NCBI RefSeq assembly: GCF_011008935.1
Contig: NZ_JAAIVJ010000003.1
Location: 248,001 to 312,000, forward strand
Length of the DNA stretch: 64,000 nt
Origin: Tabrizicola oligotrophica
GTDB lineage: Bacteria > Pseudomonadota > Alphaproteobacteria > Rhodobacterales > Rhodobacteraceae
Direction: 5' to 3'
Each line of letters begins with the position of its first letter. Position 1 is the first letter of the stretch. Of this stretch, positions 18,022-26,129 are shown in pieces. The position numbers were made by a program, and so were the translations under genes. The notes under the pieces were generated by a model. That model was not told the DNA's origin. It made no database searches and worked only from the letters and a program-made list of their open reading frames with translations.

Positions 18022-20448
18022 ATGTCGGTGTTTTCCTTCCTTGCAGATGTGCTGATGGTCGGGCACAGCCTGTTCGGCGGCGACACCGCGGTTCTGACCG
18101 AATCCGCCCTGCGCGAGATGACCGGTCCATCGGTGGTGGAAACCCAGATCATCAACGGCGCCAGCCTTGCCTACAACTGGGAGAACTCTGCCAAGGCCGA
18201 GGGTGCCGACGCCCGCGCTCGCCTTGCGACCCGGCCCGCCGATGTGCTGATCCTGACCGAGGCGATTCCGGTTGCAGGCCATGTGCAGTGGTCCGACACC
18301 GCAGGGAATGTCGCCAGGTTTGCGGGCCTCGCCCGCGACGCCAACCCCGAGGTGCGGGTCTATCTCTTTGAAGGCTGGCCCAGCCGCGCCTCCGGCCCCG
18401 GTGCCGATGCCGCGGATGATCCCGATGCCAGCCTGCCTTGGCGGGAACGGCTGGTGAAAGACTTGCCGCTTTGGCAGGCCGCGGCTGGCGAAGGGGTAAA
18501 GGTCATCCCGGCCGGCCAGGCCTTGGCCCGGCTGGAGGACGAGACTGCCGCAGGCAGGGTGCCGGGCATCGACCGGCTTGACGATCTGTTTTCTGACGAC
18601 ATCCACCTGAACGGCAAGGGCCAGTATTTCATTGCCATGGTGATCGCAGGCGCCATCACCGGACAATCCCCCGAAGGCCTGCCCGCCCGGCTGACCCGGG
18701 CCTGGAGCAGCCGGGACGACTATCTTTCCGCCGCTCAGGCTGCGGCCCTGCAGCGGGTGGCGTGGCAAGCGGTGTCAGCCAGCGCTGCCGCAGCCCCGGC
18801 AAGCGCCGCGCCAAAGGCTGCACCCACACCGCAGAAGGATCCGCCCGCTCAGGTTCAGGCGCTGCCGATGGGCGCCTTCGCGCCTGTCACCAACCCCAAT
18901 CTCGCCTTGGGCCTTGCGGGCGTGACCGACTGGTCGGTGCAGCAACCTTTCCTTGACGTGATGAAAACCGCCCGGCCCTGGGTGGGACATCTGCCCGGCC
19001 AATGGGGCGGCTGGGGCCATGACGATCTTGCCGCCAAGGGCTATCTTGACGAAAACGGCTGGCCGAAGGCCCTGCCGCCGGACCTCTCCGGCATCACGAC
19101 GCTGATCCTGACCGACCTGCCCGAAGAGGCAGGCGGCGTTGCCGGGCGCTATCTGCTGACATGGGCGGGCAAGGGTACGCTCGTCCTTGAGGGCCGGGCG
19201 GTCGTGGCAGAGGCGCAGCCCGGGCGCATCCTGTTCGACTACACCCCCGGGGAAGGGGCGGTGTTGCTGACGGTGACTGCGATCGACCCCTCTGACCCGA
19301 TCCACGACATCGTGGTCGTGCGGCAGGACCGGGCCGAAGCCCTGGCGGCGGGGCAGATCTTCAACCCCGACTGGCTGGCACGCATCCGGGGGGTGACAGC
19401 CCTGCGCTTCATGGACTGGATGGCCACGAATGACAGCCCCCTGTCCCGCCGCTCCGATCGCCCCAAGCCCGCCGATTACACCTGGGCGCGTCAGGGCGTG
19501 CCGATGGAGGTGATGATCGCGCTGGCCAACGAGCTGAACGCCGACCCGTGGTTCACCCTGCCGCACCTGTCCGAAGATGCCTTGGTGCGGGACTGGGCCG
19601 AGCTTGCCCACAAGGATCTGAACCCCGGCCTTGTTGCGCATGTGGAATATTCCAACGAGGTCTGGAACTGGCAGTTCGCGCAGGCCAGGTGGGCCGAGGA
19701 ACAGGGCAAGGCGCTGTGGCACAAGGATGGCACATGGGTGCAGTTCTACGCCCGCCGCGCCGCCGAGGTGGCTGACATCTGGGCCGATGTGTTCAGGGAC
19801 GATCCCCGGCGGCTGATGCGGGTGATTGCCATGCAGACCGGCTGGCTGGGGCTTGAGGACCAGATCCTCGACGCCCCTCTTGTGGTGGCCGAAGGTCGCA
19901 AGGCCCCGGTCGCAAGCTTTGATGCCTATGCCGTAACCGGCTATTTCAGCGCCCTTTTGGGCGCGGATGACAAGGCGGCGCTGGTCAGGGGCTGGCTCGC
20001 GCAATCGCGCGACGCCGATCCCGCGCAGCCCTACCGGCTTGCCAATGAAATGGCCGCGAAGGAACTGCGCGACGGTTCGATTTCCGGCAACCGGGAAGAC
20101 ACGCTTGCCCGGCTCCTCGCCGAGCTTCTGCCCTATCACGCCGCCATCGCCGCCGACCGGGGGTTGAAACTGGTGATGTATGAAGGCGGCACGCATGTCG
20201 TGGGCTTTGGCGCGCAGATGGAAGACGCAGACCTGACCGCCTTCTTCGAACAGCTGAACTATGCACCGGAAATGGGAATGCTTTATGCAGAGCTTCTGGC
20301 GGGGTGGGGCCAGATCTCCGATCAACCTTTCAACGCCTTTGTCGATGTCTACGCCCCCGGCAAATGGGGCTCATGGGGCGCGCTGCGGCATCTGGGCGAT
20401 GATAACCCGCGCTGGCAGGTTCTGGCGAAAGGCTGCGCAAAGTGCTGA
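18022..20448 (+). CDS. Fused SGNH domain and clan GH-A-like glycoside hydrolase
   Basis: An 808-residue two-domain protein. Residues 1-250 are an SGNH-like domain: VGHSLFGG with Ser16 and SDDIHLNG with Asp192/His195. Residues about 252-290 are an Ala/Pro-rich linker. From about 290 onward a TIM-barrel-like domain carries EYSNEVWN, where Asn545-Glu546 would be the clan GH-A acid/base motif, and VMYEGGTH, where Glu721 would be the nucleophile. No clear signal peptide is visible. It overlaps the glycosyltransferase start (GTGCTGA at 20442-20448). Role in deacylating and trimming an exported polysaccharide is inferred; the exact GH family is not assigned. Confidence 0.65.
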   Translation: MSVFSFLADVLMVGHSLFGGDTAVLTESALREMTGPSVVETQIINGASLAYNWENSAKAEGADARARLATRPADVLILTEAIPVAGHVQWSDTAGNVARFAGLARDANPEVRVYLFEGWPSRASGPGADAADDPDASLPWRERLVKDLPLWQAAAGEGVKVIPAGQALARLEDETAAGRVPGIDRLDDLFSDDIHLNGKGQYFIAMVIAGAITGQSPEGLPARLTRAWSSRDDYLSAAQAAALQRVAWQAVSASAAAAPASAAPKAAPTPQKDPPAQVQALPMGAFAPVTNPNLALGLAGVTDWSVQQPFLDVMKTARPWVGHLPGQWGGWGHDDLAAKGYLDENGWPKALPPDLSGITTLILTDLPEEAGGVAGRYLLTWAGKGTLVLEGRAVVAEAQPGRILFDYTPGEGAVLLTVTAIDPSDPIHDIVVVRQDRAEALAAGQIFNPDWLARIRGVTALRFMDWMATNDSPLSRRSDRPKPADYTWARQGVPMEVMIALANELNADPWFTLPHLSEDALVRDWAELAHKDLNPGLVAHVEYSNEVWNWQFAQARWAEEQGKALWHKDGTWVQFYARRAAEVADIWADVFRDDPRRLMRVIAMQTGWLGLEDQILDAPLVVAEGRKAPVASFDAYAVTGYFSALLGADDKAALVRGWLAQSRDADPAQPYRLANEMAAKELRDGSISGNREDTLARLLAELLPYHAAIAADRGLKLVMYEGGTHVVGFGAQMEDADLTAFFEQLNYAPEMGMLYAELLAGWGQISDQPFNAFVDVYAPGKWGSWGALRHLGDDNPRWQVLAKGCAKC

Positions 20449-21263
20449 GCGTCATCATCCCCGCCTGCAATGAAGAGGGCTACATCGGCGCCTGCCTGAC
20501 GGCGCTGTTTGAAAGTCACGCCATCCCCGGCGGGGCCGAGGCGATTGTCGTGGCCAATGGCTGCCGCGACAACACCGCTGATCGTGCCCGCGCCATGGCA
20601 AATGCGGCCAGGGCGGCGGGTTGGGGGTTTCAGGTGCTGGATCTTGCCGAGGGCGGCAAGCCCAAGGCGCTGAACGCCGGCGACCGGGCAGCAAGCGGCG
20701 CGACGCGCGCCTATCTCGACGCCGATGTGATCGTTTCGCCAGCTGTGATGGCCGACCTAGCCCATGTGCTGAACGGTGACTCCCCCCTCTATGCCGGAGC
20801 CACTCCACGCATTCCGCGCGCGCGCAGCGCCATCACCCGCGCCTATGCCAGGTTCTGGCTGCGCCTGCCCTTTGCCCGAAGTGTAGCTCCGGGATATGGC
20901 CTGTTCGCCGTCAACGCCGCGGGACGCGCCCGTTGGGGCGAATTTCCCGCCATCATTTCGGATGACACTTTCGTCCGCCTGCAATTCACCCCTGCCGAGC
21001 GGGTGCAAGTCGCCAGCCTCTACGACTGGCCGATGATCGAAGGCTTCGCAGCCTTGGCCCGCGTGCGCCGCCGACAAGACGCGGGTGTGGCCGAGATCGA
21101 CCGGCTTTACCCCGGCCTGTCGGACCGCGACGGCAAGACCCCGCTGACCAAGATCAACCTCGCGAAGTTGGCACTACAAGATCCCGTCGGCTTTGCCACC
21201 TATGCCGCCGTCTCGCTGGCGGTGCGCCTTGGCGGGTCGGGCGGCTGGACGCGAGGACGCTAG
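20442..21263 (+). CDS. Family 2 glycosyltransferase
   Basis: A 273-residue GT-A fold enzyme. SVIIPACNEEGYIGACL opens the nucleotide-sugar domain, VVANGCRDNTAD follows, YLDADVIV holds the metal-binding DxD-type motif, and ISDDTFVRL is the acceptor-side acidic motif. It has a short hydrophobic region near the C-terminus but no multi-pass membrane domain, so it probably adds a single sugar to a membrane-linked acceptor. Start is GTG at 20442, overlapping the upstream gene by seven bases, which ties it to the SGNH/GH-like proteins. Donor and acceptor are unknown. Confidence 0.85.
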   Translation: MLSVIIPACNEEGYIGACLTALFESHAIPGGAEAIVVANGCRDNTADRARAMANAARAAGWGFQVLDLAEGGKPKALNAGDRAASGATRAYLDADVIVSPAVMADLAHVLNGDSPLYAGATPRIPRARSAITRAYARFWLRLPFARSVAPGYGLFAVNAAGRARWGEFPAIISDDTFVRLQFTPAERVQVASLYDWPMIEGFAALARVRRRQDAGVAEIDRLYPGLSDRDGKTPLTKINLAKLALQDPVGFATYAAVSLAVRLGGSGGWTRGR

Positions 21264-21301
21264 GCCTTGCCCCCGCGCCGCCCGCATGACACCAAGGGTG
21301 C

Positions 21302-22240
21302 ATGCTGCCGATCCTTCTGAAAACCCTGCCGTTCTTTGCGATCATCGGCCTAGGCTTCTGGGCCGGGCGGACGAAGTTCTTCTCCTCGGAAGCCACGGTT
21401 TTCCTGACGAAGTTCGTGTTCTATTTCCCGCTTTCGGCGATGCTGTTCCGCTTTGCCTCGAACCTGTCGTTGGCGGAAATCTTTGAGCCGCGCTTTGTCG
21501 CGGCCTATCTCCTCGCCTCTTTCGCGCTGTACGCGCTGGTGCTGGCGGTCGGCAAACTCCGCGCCCTGCCATGGCCCGAGGCGGCGATGGAGGCCCATGC
21601 GGCAGTGTCCGGCAATACCGGGTTTCTGGGTGTGCCGATGCTGGTGATGCTGCTTGGACCCGCCGCCGCCGGCCCGGTGATGATGGTGCTGAGCGTCGAC
21701 ATGGTGATCTTTTCCAGCCTCATCACCCTTGTCGTCACCGGCGCGCGGGAAGGACAGCTCCGCCTGCAAACCCTCGCGGTTCTGGGCAGGGGGCTGCTGG
21801 CCAATCCGATGATCGTGTCGATCGTCCTTGGCTTCCTCTGGTCCGGCCTCGGCCTGCCGTTGCCCGACGTGGTCAACGATTTCATGGCGCTCCTCGGCAA
21901 TGCCGCCACCCCTTGCGCGCTCTTTGCCATCGGCGCAAGCCTTGCTGGGCGGCGCGCAGACCGGCTGCAACTCGCGGGCTGGATCGCGGCGGCAAAACTC
22001 TTGATCCACCCCGCGCTGGTCGCCGCTTCTGCCTTTGCCTTCGGCGTGGAGCCCTTTGCGGCAGGCGTGATGATCGCGGCAGCCAGCCTGCCCGTTGCGG
22101 GCAATGTTTTCATCCTTGCCCAGCATTACGGGGTTGCGCCGCAGCGGGTTTCAACGGCAATTCTGATCTCGACGGCAATCTCGGTGCTGACAGTTTCGGG
22201 CGTGATCGCCCTGATCGGGCCAATGGTGGGGAAGATATGA
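21302..22240 (+). CDS. AEC-family (auxin efflux carrier-like) transporter
   Basis: A 312-residue membrane protein with about ten hydrophobic segments in two halves. Typical AEC features are the N-terminal LPFFAIIGLGFWAGRTKFF, the SGNTGFLGVPML signature near residue 103, and a second half with ATPCALFAIGASLAG. Members of this family move small organic anions such as malonate or malate; the substrate here is unknown. It overlaps the S-formylglutathione hydrolase gene (ATGA at 22237-22240). Confidence 0.88.
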   Translation: MLPILLKTLPFFAIIGLGFWAGRTKFFSSEATVFLTKFVFYFPLSAMLFRFASNLSLAEIFEPRFVAAYLLASFALYALVLAVGKLRALPWPEAAMEAHAAVSGNTGFLGVPMLVMLLGPAAAGPVMMVLSVDMVIFSSLITLVVTGAREGQLRLQTLAVLGRGLLANPMIVSIVLGFLWSGLGLPLPDVVNDFMALLGNAATPCALFAIGASLAGRRADRLQLAGWIAAAKLLIHPALVAASAFAFGVEPFAAGVMIAAASLPVAGNVFILAQHYGVAPQRVSTAILISTAISVLTVSGVIALIGPMVGKI

Positions 22241-23067
22241 AGACGATCTCGGAGAACCGGTGTTTCGGCGGCGTGCAGGGGGTGTATTCGCACGCCTCGC
22301 AGTCCACGGGCGGCGACATGACCTTTGGCCTTTTCCTGCCGGAAGAGGCAGAGACCGGCGCGGTTCCGGTGATCTGGTATCTCTCGGGCCTGACCTGCAC
22401 CCATGAAAACGCCATGACCAAGGCCGGCGCCCAGCGCTGGGCGGCCGAGATGGGCGTGGCGCTGGTCTTTCCCGACACCTCGCCGCGCGGCGAGGGTGTG
22501 GCCAATGACCCGGCCTATGATCTGGGTCAGGGCGCAGGATTTTATGTCAACGCCACGCAGGCGCCCTGGGCTCCGCATTTCCGGATGTGGGATTATGTGA
22601 CCGATGAGCTGCCGCGCGTGCTGTTCAACTCCTTCCCGCTGGCCGAAGAGGCGCAGGCGATCACCGGGCATTCCATGGGGGGCCACGGCGCACTTACCAT
22701 CGCCATGAGTTTCCCCGGCCGGTTCCGGTCGGTCTCGGCCTTTTCGCCGATCTGCAACCCGACCGCCAGCGACTGGGGCCGCAAGCAGTTCACCGCCTAT
22801 CTCGGCAGCGATGAGGCGACATGGGCGCCCCACGACGCCACCCTGCTGATGAAGAAGCGCGGCTTTGACGGGCCGATGCTGATCGACCAGGGCACAGCTG
22901 ACCAGTTCATCGACTTGCTGAAGCCCGAGGCGCTGGCCGGCGCCATGGCCGAGCGCCGTCAGGGCGGCACTTTCCGCATGCAGAAGGGCTATGACCACAG
23001 CTATTTCTTCGTCTCCAGCTTCATGGAGGAGCATGTCGCCTTCCACGCGCAGGCGCTGCATGGGTAA
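22237..23067 (+). CDS. fghA: S-formylglutathione hydrolase
   Basis: A 276-residue esterase-D-type alpha/beta hydrolase that splits S-formylglutathione to formate and glutathione in formaldehyde detoxification. Family marks: IWYLSGLTCTHENAMTK, FPDTSPRG, nucleophile in GHSMGGHGAL, acid in DQGTADQF and histidine in GYDHSYFF. The start at 22237 gives the canonical N-terminus MKTISENRCFGGVQ. The glutathione-dependent formaldehyde dehydrogenase that usually accompanies it is not in this window; formaldehyde from demethylation of methylated amines could be its source. Confidence 0.95.
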   Translation: MKTISENRCFGGVQGVYSHASQSTGGDMTFGLFLPEEAETGAVPVIWYLSGLTCTHENAMTKAGAQRWAAEMGVALVFPDTSPRGEGVANDPAYDLGQGAGFYVNATQAPWAPHFRMWDYVTDELPRVLFNSFPLAEEAQAITGHSMGGHGALTIAMSFPGRFRSVSAFSPICNPTASDWGRKQFTAYLGSDEATWAPHDATLLMKKRGFDGPMLIDQGTADQFIDLLKPEALAGAMAERRQGGTFRMQKGYDHSYFFVSSFMEEHVAFHAQALHG

Positions 23068-23106
23068 GGGAATGGTGGGTGGATCACCCACCCGACGGGG
23101 CCGGAA

Positions 23107-23550
23107 ATGACGATATGGATCGACGCCGACGCCTGCCCGGTCAAGGACGAGGCCGAGCGGGTGGCGACGCGCCACCGCATCCGCATGGTGCTGGTGTCGA
23201 ACGGCGGCATCCGGCCAAGCCAGAACCCGCTTGTCGAAAGCGTCTATGTCACGTCCGGCCCGGATGAGGCCGACAAACACATCGCCAGCCATTGCCAGCC
23301 CGGCGATGTGGTGGTGACGGGCGATATTCCCCTTGCCGCCAAATGCGTTGCCGCCGGCGCACAGGTCATCAAGCCCAATGGCGAGGTGTTGACCTCTGCC
23401 AACATCGGCATGGCGCTGGCCACCCGCGACCTCATGCAGGACCTGCGTTCGGCCGATCCGTTCCGTCAGGGTGGCGGCAGGCCGTTTTCCAAGGCGGACC
23501 GCTCACGCTTACTTGACCAGTTGGACCGTTTGGTCAAAGCCGTCCTTTGA
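23107..23550 (+). CDS. DUF188 (YaiI/YqxD) family protein
   Basis: A 147-residue PIN-like-fold protein with the family's aspartate motifs: [13 protein letters not shown] at the N-terminus, [11 protein letters not shown] and [11 protein letters not shown] in the middle, and a C-terminal [13 protein letters not shown]. The acidic residues suggest metal-dependent nuclease-like chemistry, but I know of no defined function for the family. It sits 39 bases after fghA. Confidence 0.9.
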   Translation: MTIWIDADACPVKDEAERVATRHRIRMVLVSNGGIRPSQNPLVESVYVTSGPDEADKHIASHCQPGDVVVTGDIPLAAKCVAAGAQVIKPNGEVLTSANIGMALATRDLMQDLRSADPFRQGGGRPFSKADRSRLLDQLDRLVKAVL

Positions 23551-23599
23551 TGTCGCGAGCAAGACAGATTCCGGTGTTCGGCCGGCCTTGATTGTCGCC

Positions 23600-24562
23600 A
23601 TGAACGCGCATCCGAAAAGCAATGCCTCGGGCATTCTGCTGGCCTTGGGCGGCGGGGTGATCCTGTCAATGAACGATCTGGCGATCAAGGCGCTGTCGGG
23701 CGCCTATGCGCTGCACCAGATCATCCTGATCCGCGCCTTCATCGGAATTTCACTGGCGCTGGCGCTGATGTGGATATCGAAGGCCGGGTTCCGCCAGATC
23801 CTGACCCGACGGCCCGGGGCGCATCTGATCCGCGTGACGATCGTCATGGTGTCGAACATCACCTATTTCGTCGGCCTGTCGCTGATGCCACTGGCCGATG
23901 CGGTGGCGGTGGCGTTCGTCGCCCCGCTGTTCGTGACCATGATGTCGGCGCTGATCCTTGGCGAACAGGTCGGCCCCCGCCGCTGGGCCGCCGTGGCGAT
24001 GGGGCTTCTGGGCGTCGTCATCATGACCCGCCCCGGCCAGGGCATGATCCAGCCTGCCGCGATCCTCGTGCTGATTTCGGCCTTCTGCTATGCCTCGAGC
24101 CACATGATGACGCGGCGGATGCGCGACACCGAAAGCGCGGCGACCCTGTCCTTCTATGTGCAGGTCGGCTTCATCCTCGTGTCCTCCACCTTCGGCATCC
24201 TGACCGGAGACGGCCAGATGGCCCAGGCCCCCGGCACGACATGGGAATTCCTGTTCCGCCCCTGGATCCTGCCCCCCGTGGCCGACTGGTGGGCCTTCGT
24301 CGCCACCGGCCTTGCGGTGGGCATCGGCGGGTTGATGATGAGCCAGGCCTACCGCACCACCGAAGCCGCGCTGGTAGCTCCCTTCGAATATGTCGGCATG
24401 CCGATGGCAATCTTCTGGGGCGTGGCGGTTTTCGGTACCTGGCCCGATCAGACCGCCTGGGCAGGGATTGCGCTGATCTGCGGGGCGGGGCTTTATACGC
24501 TCTGGCGCGAAACGGTCAGAAGGAAAGTGGAAGATGTCGCAGCCCCAAGCGGTGATCTTTGA
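23600..24562 (+). CDS. DMT-family (EamA) transporter
   Basis: A 320-residue protein with ten hydrophobic segments in two EamA repeats, starting LLALGGGVILSMNDLAIKALSG and including ISAFCYASSHMMTRRMR at the start of the second repeat. Drug/metabolite exporters of this kind usually export small metabolites; the substrate is not predictable. I start at ATG 23600 because the frame upstream is not membrane-like. Its C-terminus overlaps the HAD gene by 29 bases. Confidence 0.85.
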   Translation: MNAHPKSNASGILLALGGGVILSMNDLAIKALSGAYALHQIILIRAFIGISLALALMWISKAGFRQILTRRPGAHLIRVTIVMVSNITYFVGLSLMPLADAVAVAFVAPLFVTMMSALILGEQVGPRRWAAVAMGLLGVVIMTRPGQGMIQPAAILVLISAFCYASSHMMTRRMRDTESAATLSFYVQVGFILVSSTFGILTGDGQMAQAPGTTWEFLFRPWILPPVADWWAFVATGLAVGIGGLMMSQAYRTTEAALVAPFEYVGMPMAIFWGVAVFGTWPDQTAWAGIALICGAGLYTLWRETVRRKVEDVAAPSGDL

Positions 24563-25160
24563 CATCGGAAATGTGCTGACCCGCTGGCAACCCGAAGCCT
24601 TCTACGACCGGGTGATCGGCGAGGAGCGCCGCCGGGCGCTCTTTGCCGAGGTCGATCTGCACCACATGAACGATCTGGTGGATGGCGGCGGGCTTTTCCG
24701 CGAAACCATCTACGGCTGGGCCGAGACCTATCCGCAGTGGCGCGATGAAATCCGCATGTGGTACGACCGCTGGATCGAACTTGCCTCGCCGCGCATCGAA
24801 GGCTCCGTCGCCCTGCAACGGGCGCTCAGGGCCAAGGGTGTCCCGGTCTTTGCCCTGACCAACTTCGGCAAGCATTCCTTCGAGGAAGCCTTGCCGAAGA
24901 TGGATTTCCTGACCGACTTCGACCGACTTTATGTCTCGGGCCGGATGGGCGTCATCAAGCCTGATCCGCGCATCTATCAGATGGTGGAAGACGATTGCGG
25001 CTTGCCCCCGCAAAGCCTGCTCTTTACCGATGACCGCGCCGACAACATCACGGCGGCGGCACGGCGCGGCTGGCGGACGCACCAGTTCGAAAGCTGGCAA
25101 GGCTGGGCGGCGCGACTGGTGTCCGAGGGACTTTTGACAAGGGAAGAGGCGGGGATATGA
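24534..25160 (+). CDS. HAD-superfamily hydrolase (YihX-like)
   Basis: A 208-residue HAD phosphatase: motif I VIFDIGNVL, motif II ALTNFG, motif III lysine in GVIKPDPRIY and motif IV FTDDRADN. The helical cap between residues 15 and 80 resembles YihX/2-haloacid-dehalogenase subfamily caps. In motif I the second aspartate is glycine (DIGN), as in YihX-like phosphatases. It is translationally coupled at both ends, to the DMT transporter (29-base overlap) and to the ornithine-cyclodeaminase-like gene (ATGA). Confidence 0.87.
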   Translation: MSQPQAVIFDIGNVLTRWQPEAFYDRVIGEERRRALFAEVDLHHMNDLVDGGGLFRETIYGWAETYPQWRDEIRMWYDRWIELASPRIEGSVALQRALRAKGVPVFALTNFGKHSFEEALPKMDFLTDFDRLYVSGRMGVIKPDPRIYQMVEDDCGLPPQSLLFTDDRADNITAAARRGWRTHQFESWQGWAARLVSEGLLTREEAGI

Positions 25161-26056
25161 CCATGCAGATCGTGCCGAAAGAGGCGGAAAGCCTGCTGAG
25201 CTGGGCCGGGCTTCTGGACGCTTTCGAGGCTGGCCATCGCCTGCCCATGCCCGACATCAAGGACTTGTTCGTCTATCGCGGCGCCGACACCATTCTGGAT
25301 CGGGCGACCTGGATTGACGGCCTTGGCGCGCTGGTGAAGGTTGCCACCGTCGTTCCCGGAAATTCCCAGCGCGGGCTGCCGACGATCTTCGGCTCGGTCA
25401 CGCTTTACGACGACATCACCGGGGAGCTGACTGCGCTGGTCGACTTCCATCTGGTGACGAAATGGAAAACCGCGGGCGACAGCCTGCTTTCCGCCCGCCG
25501 ACTGGCCCGCAAGGACGCTCGCAACATCCTTCTGGTCGGCGCCGGCACTGTGGCGCGCTCAATGGTCGAGGCCTATTCCTCGATCATCCCGGACGCCAGG
25601 TTCACCGTCTGGAACCGCAGCCGCGCCGGGGCCGAAGCGATGGGTCTGGCGGTGGCGGACAATCTGGAAACGGCTGTGAAGCAGGCCGACGTCATCTGTT
25701 CGGCCACTATGGCGACCGAGCCGCTGATCAAGGGAGACTGGCTGCAGCCCGGCCAGCACATCGACTTGATCGGCGCCTTCAAGCCCGGCATGCGCGAGGT
25801 GGACGACACCGCCATGTCTCGCGCACGACTGTTCGTCGACAACCGGGCAACCACGATCCACCACATCGGTGAGTTGATCGAGCCGTTGAAATCGGGCGCG
25901 ATCACCGAAAATCACATCGTCGCCGATTTTTACGACGACCCGGCGCTCTATGCCCGCCGCTCGGACGACGAGATCACCATTGCCAAGAACGGCGGCGGAG
26001 CGCATCTCGACCTGATGACGGCCAGCTACATCGCCGCAATGTGGTCGCAGCGCTAG
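25157..26056 (+). CDS. Ornithine cyclodeaminase / mu-crystallin family protein
   Basis: A 299-residue NAD(P)-dependent enzyme. The Rossmann motif is LLVGAGTVARSMVEAY, preceded by DFHLVTKWKTAGDSLLSARRLAR, where the conserved Lys and Arg sit, and followed by VICSATMATEPL. Family members include ornithine cyclodeaminase, alanine dehydrogenase and ketimine (pyrroline-2-carboxylate) reductases. The last is worth considering because the window carries hydroxyproline-type clusters, but the neighbourhood here (transporter, phosphatase) gives no proof. Third gene of a coupled operon. Confidence 0.85.
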   Translation: MTMQIVPKEAESLLSWAGLLDAFEAGHRLPMPDIKDLFVYRGADTILDRATWIDGLGALVKVATVVPGNSQRGLPTIFGSVTLYDDITGELTALVDFHLVTKWKTAGDSLLSARRLARKDARNILLVGAGTVARSMVEAYSSIIPDARFTVWNRSRAGAEAMGLAVADNLETAVKQADVICSATMATEPLIKGDWLQPGQHIDLIGAFKPGMREVDDTAMSRARLFVDNRATTIHHIGELIEPLKSGAITENHIVADFYDDPALYARRSDDEITIAKNGGGAHLDLMTASYIAAMWSQR

Positions 26057-26129
26057 GGCAAAAAATACCCTCCCGGCGAAGCGGGTTTCCCCGAAACCTG
26101 CGCAGGGGGCAAACCCCCGGGGCGTCCTG

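Noticed and set aside
18775-20325. A 516-codon minus-strand open frame opposite the SGNH/GH fusion
   Set aside because: Shadow frame of the fusion gene with atypical composition and no ribosome site.
26057-26129. Hairpin-like GC repeats between the ornithine-cyclodeaminase-like gene and the FAD monooxygenase gene as a terminator
   Set aside because: Short imperfect stems with no T-run; a convergent gap of 73 bp may still stop transcription but the sequence does not show how.
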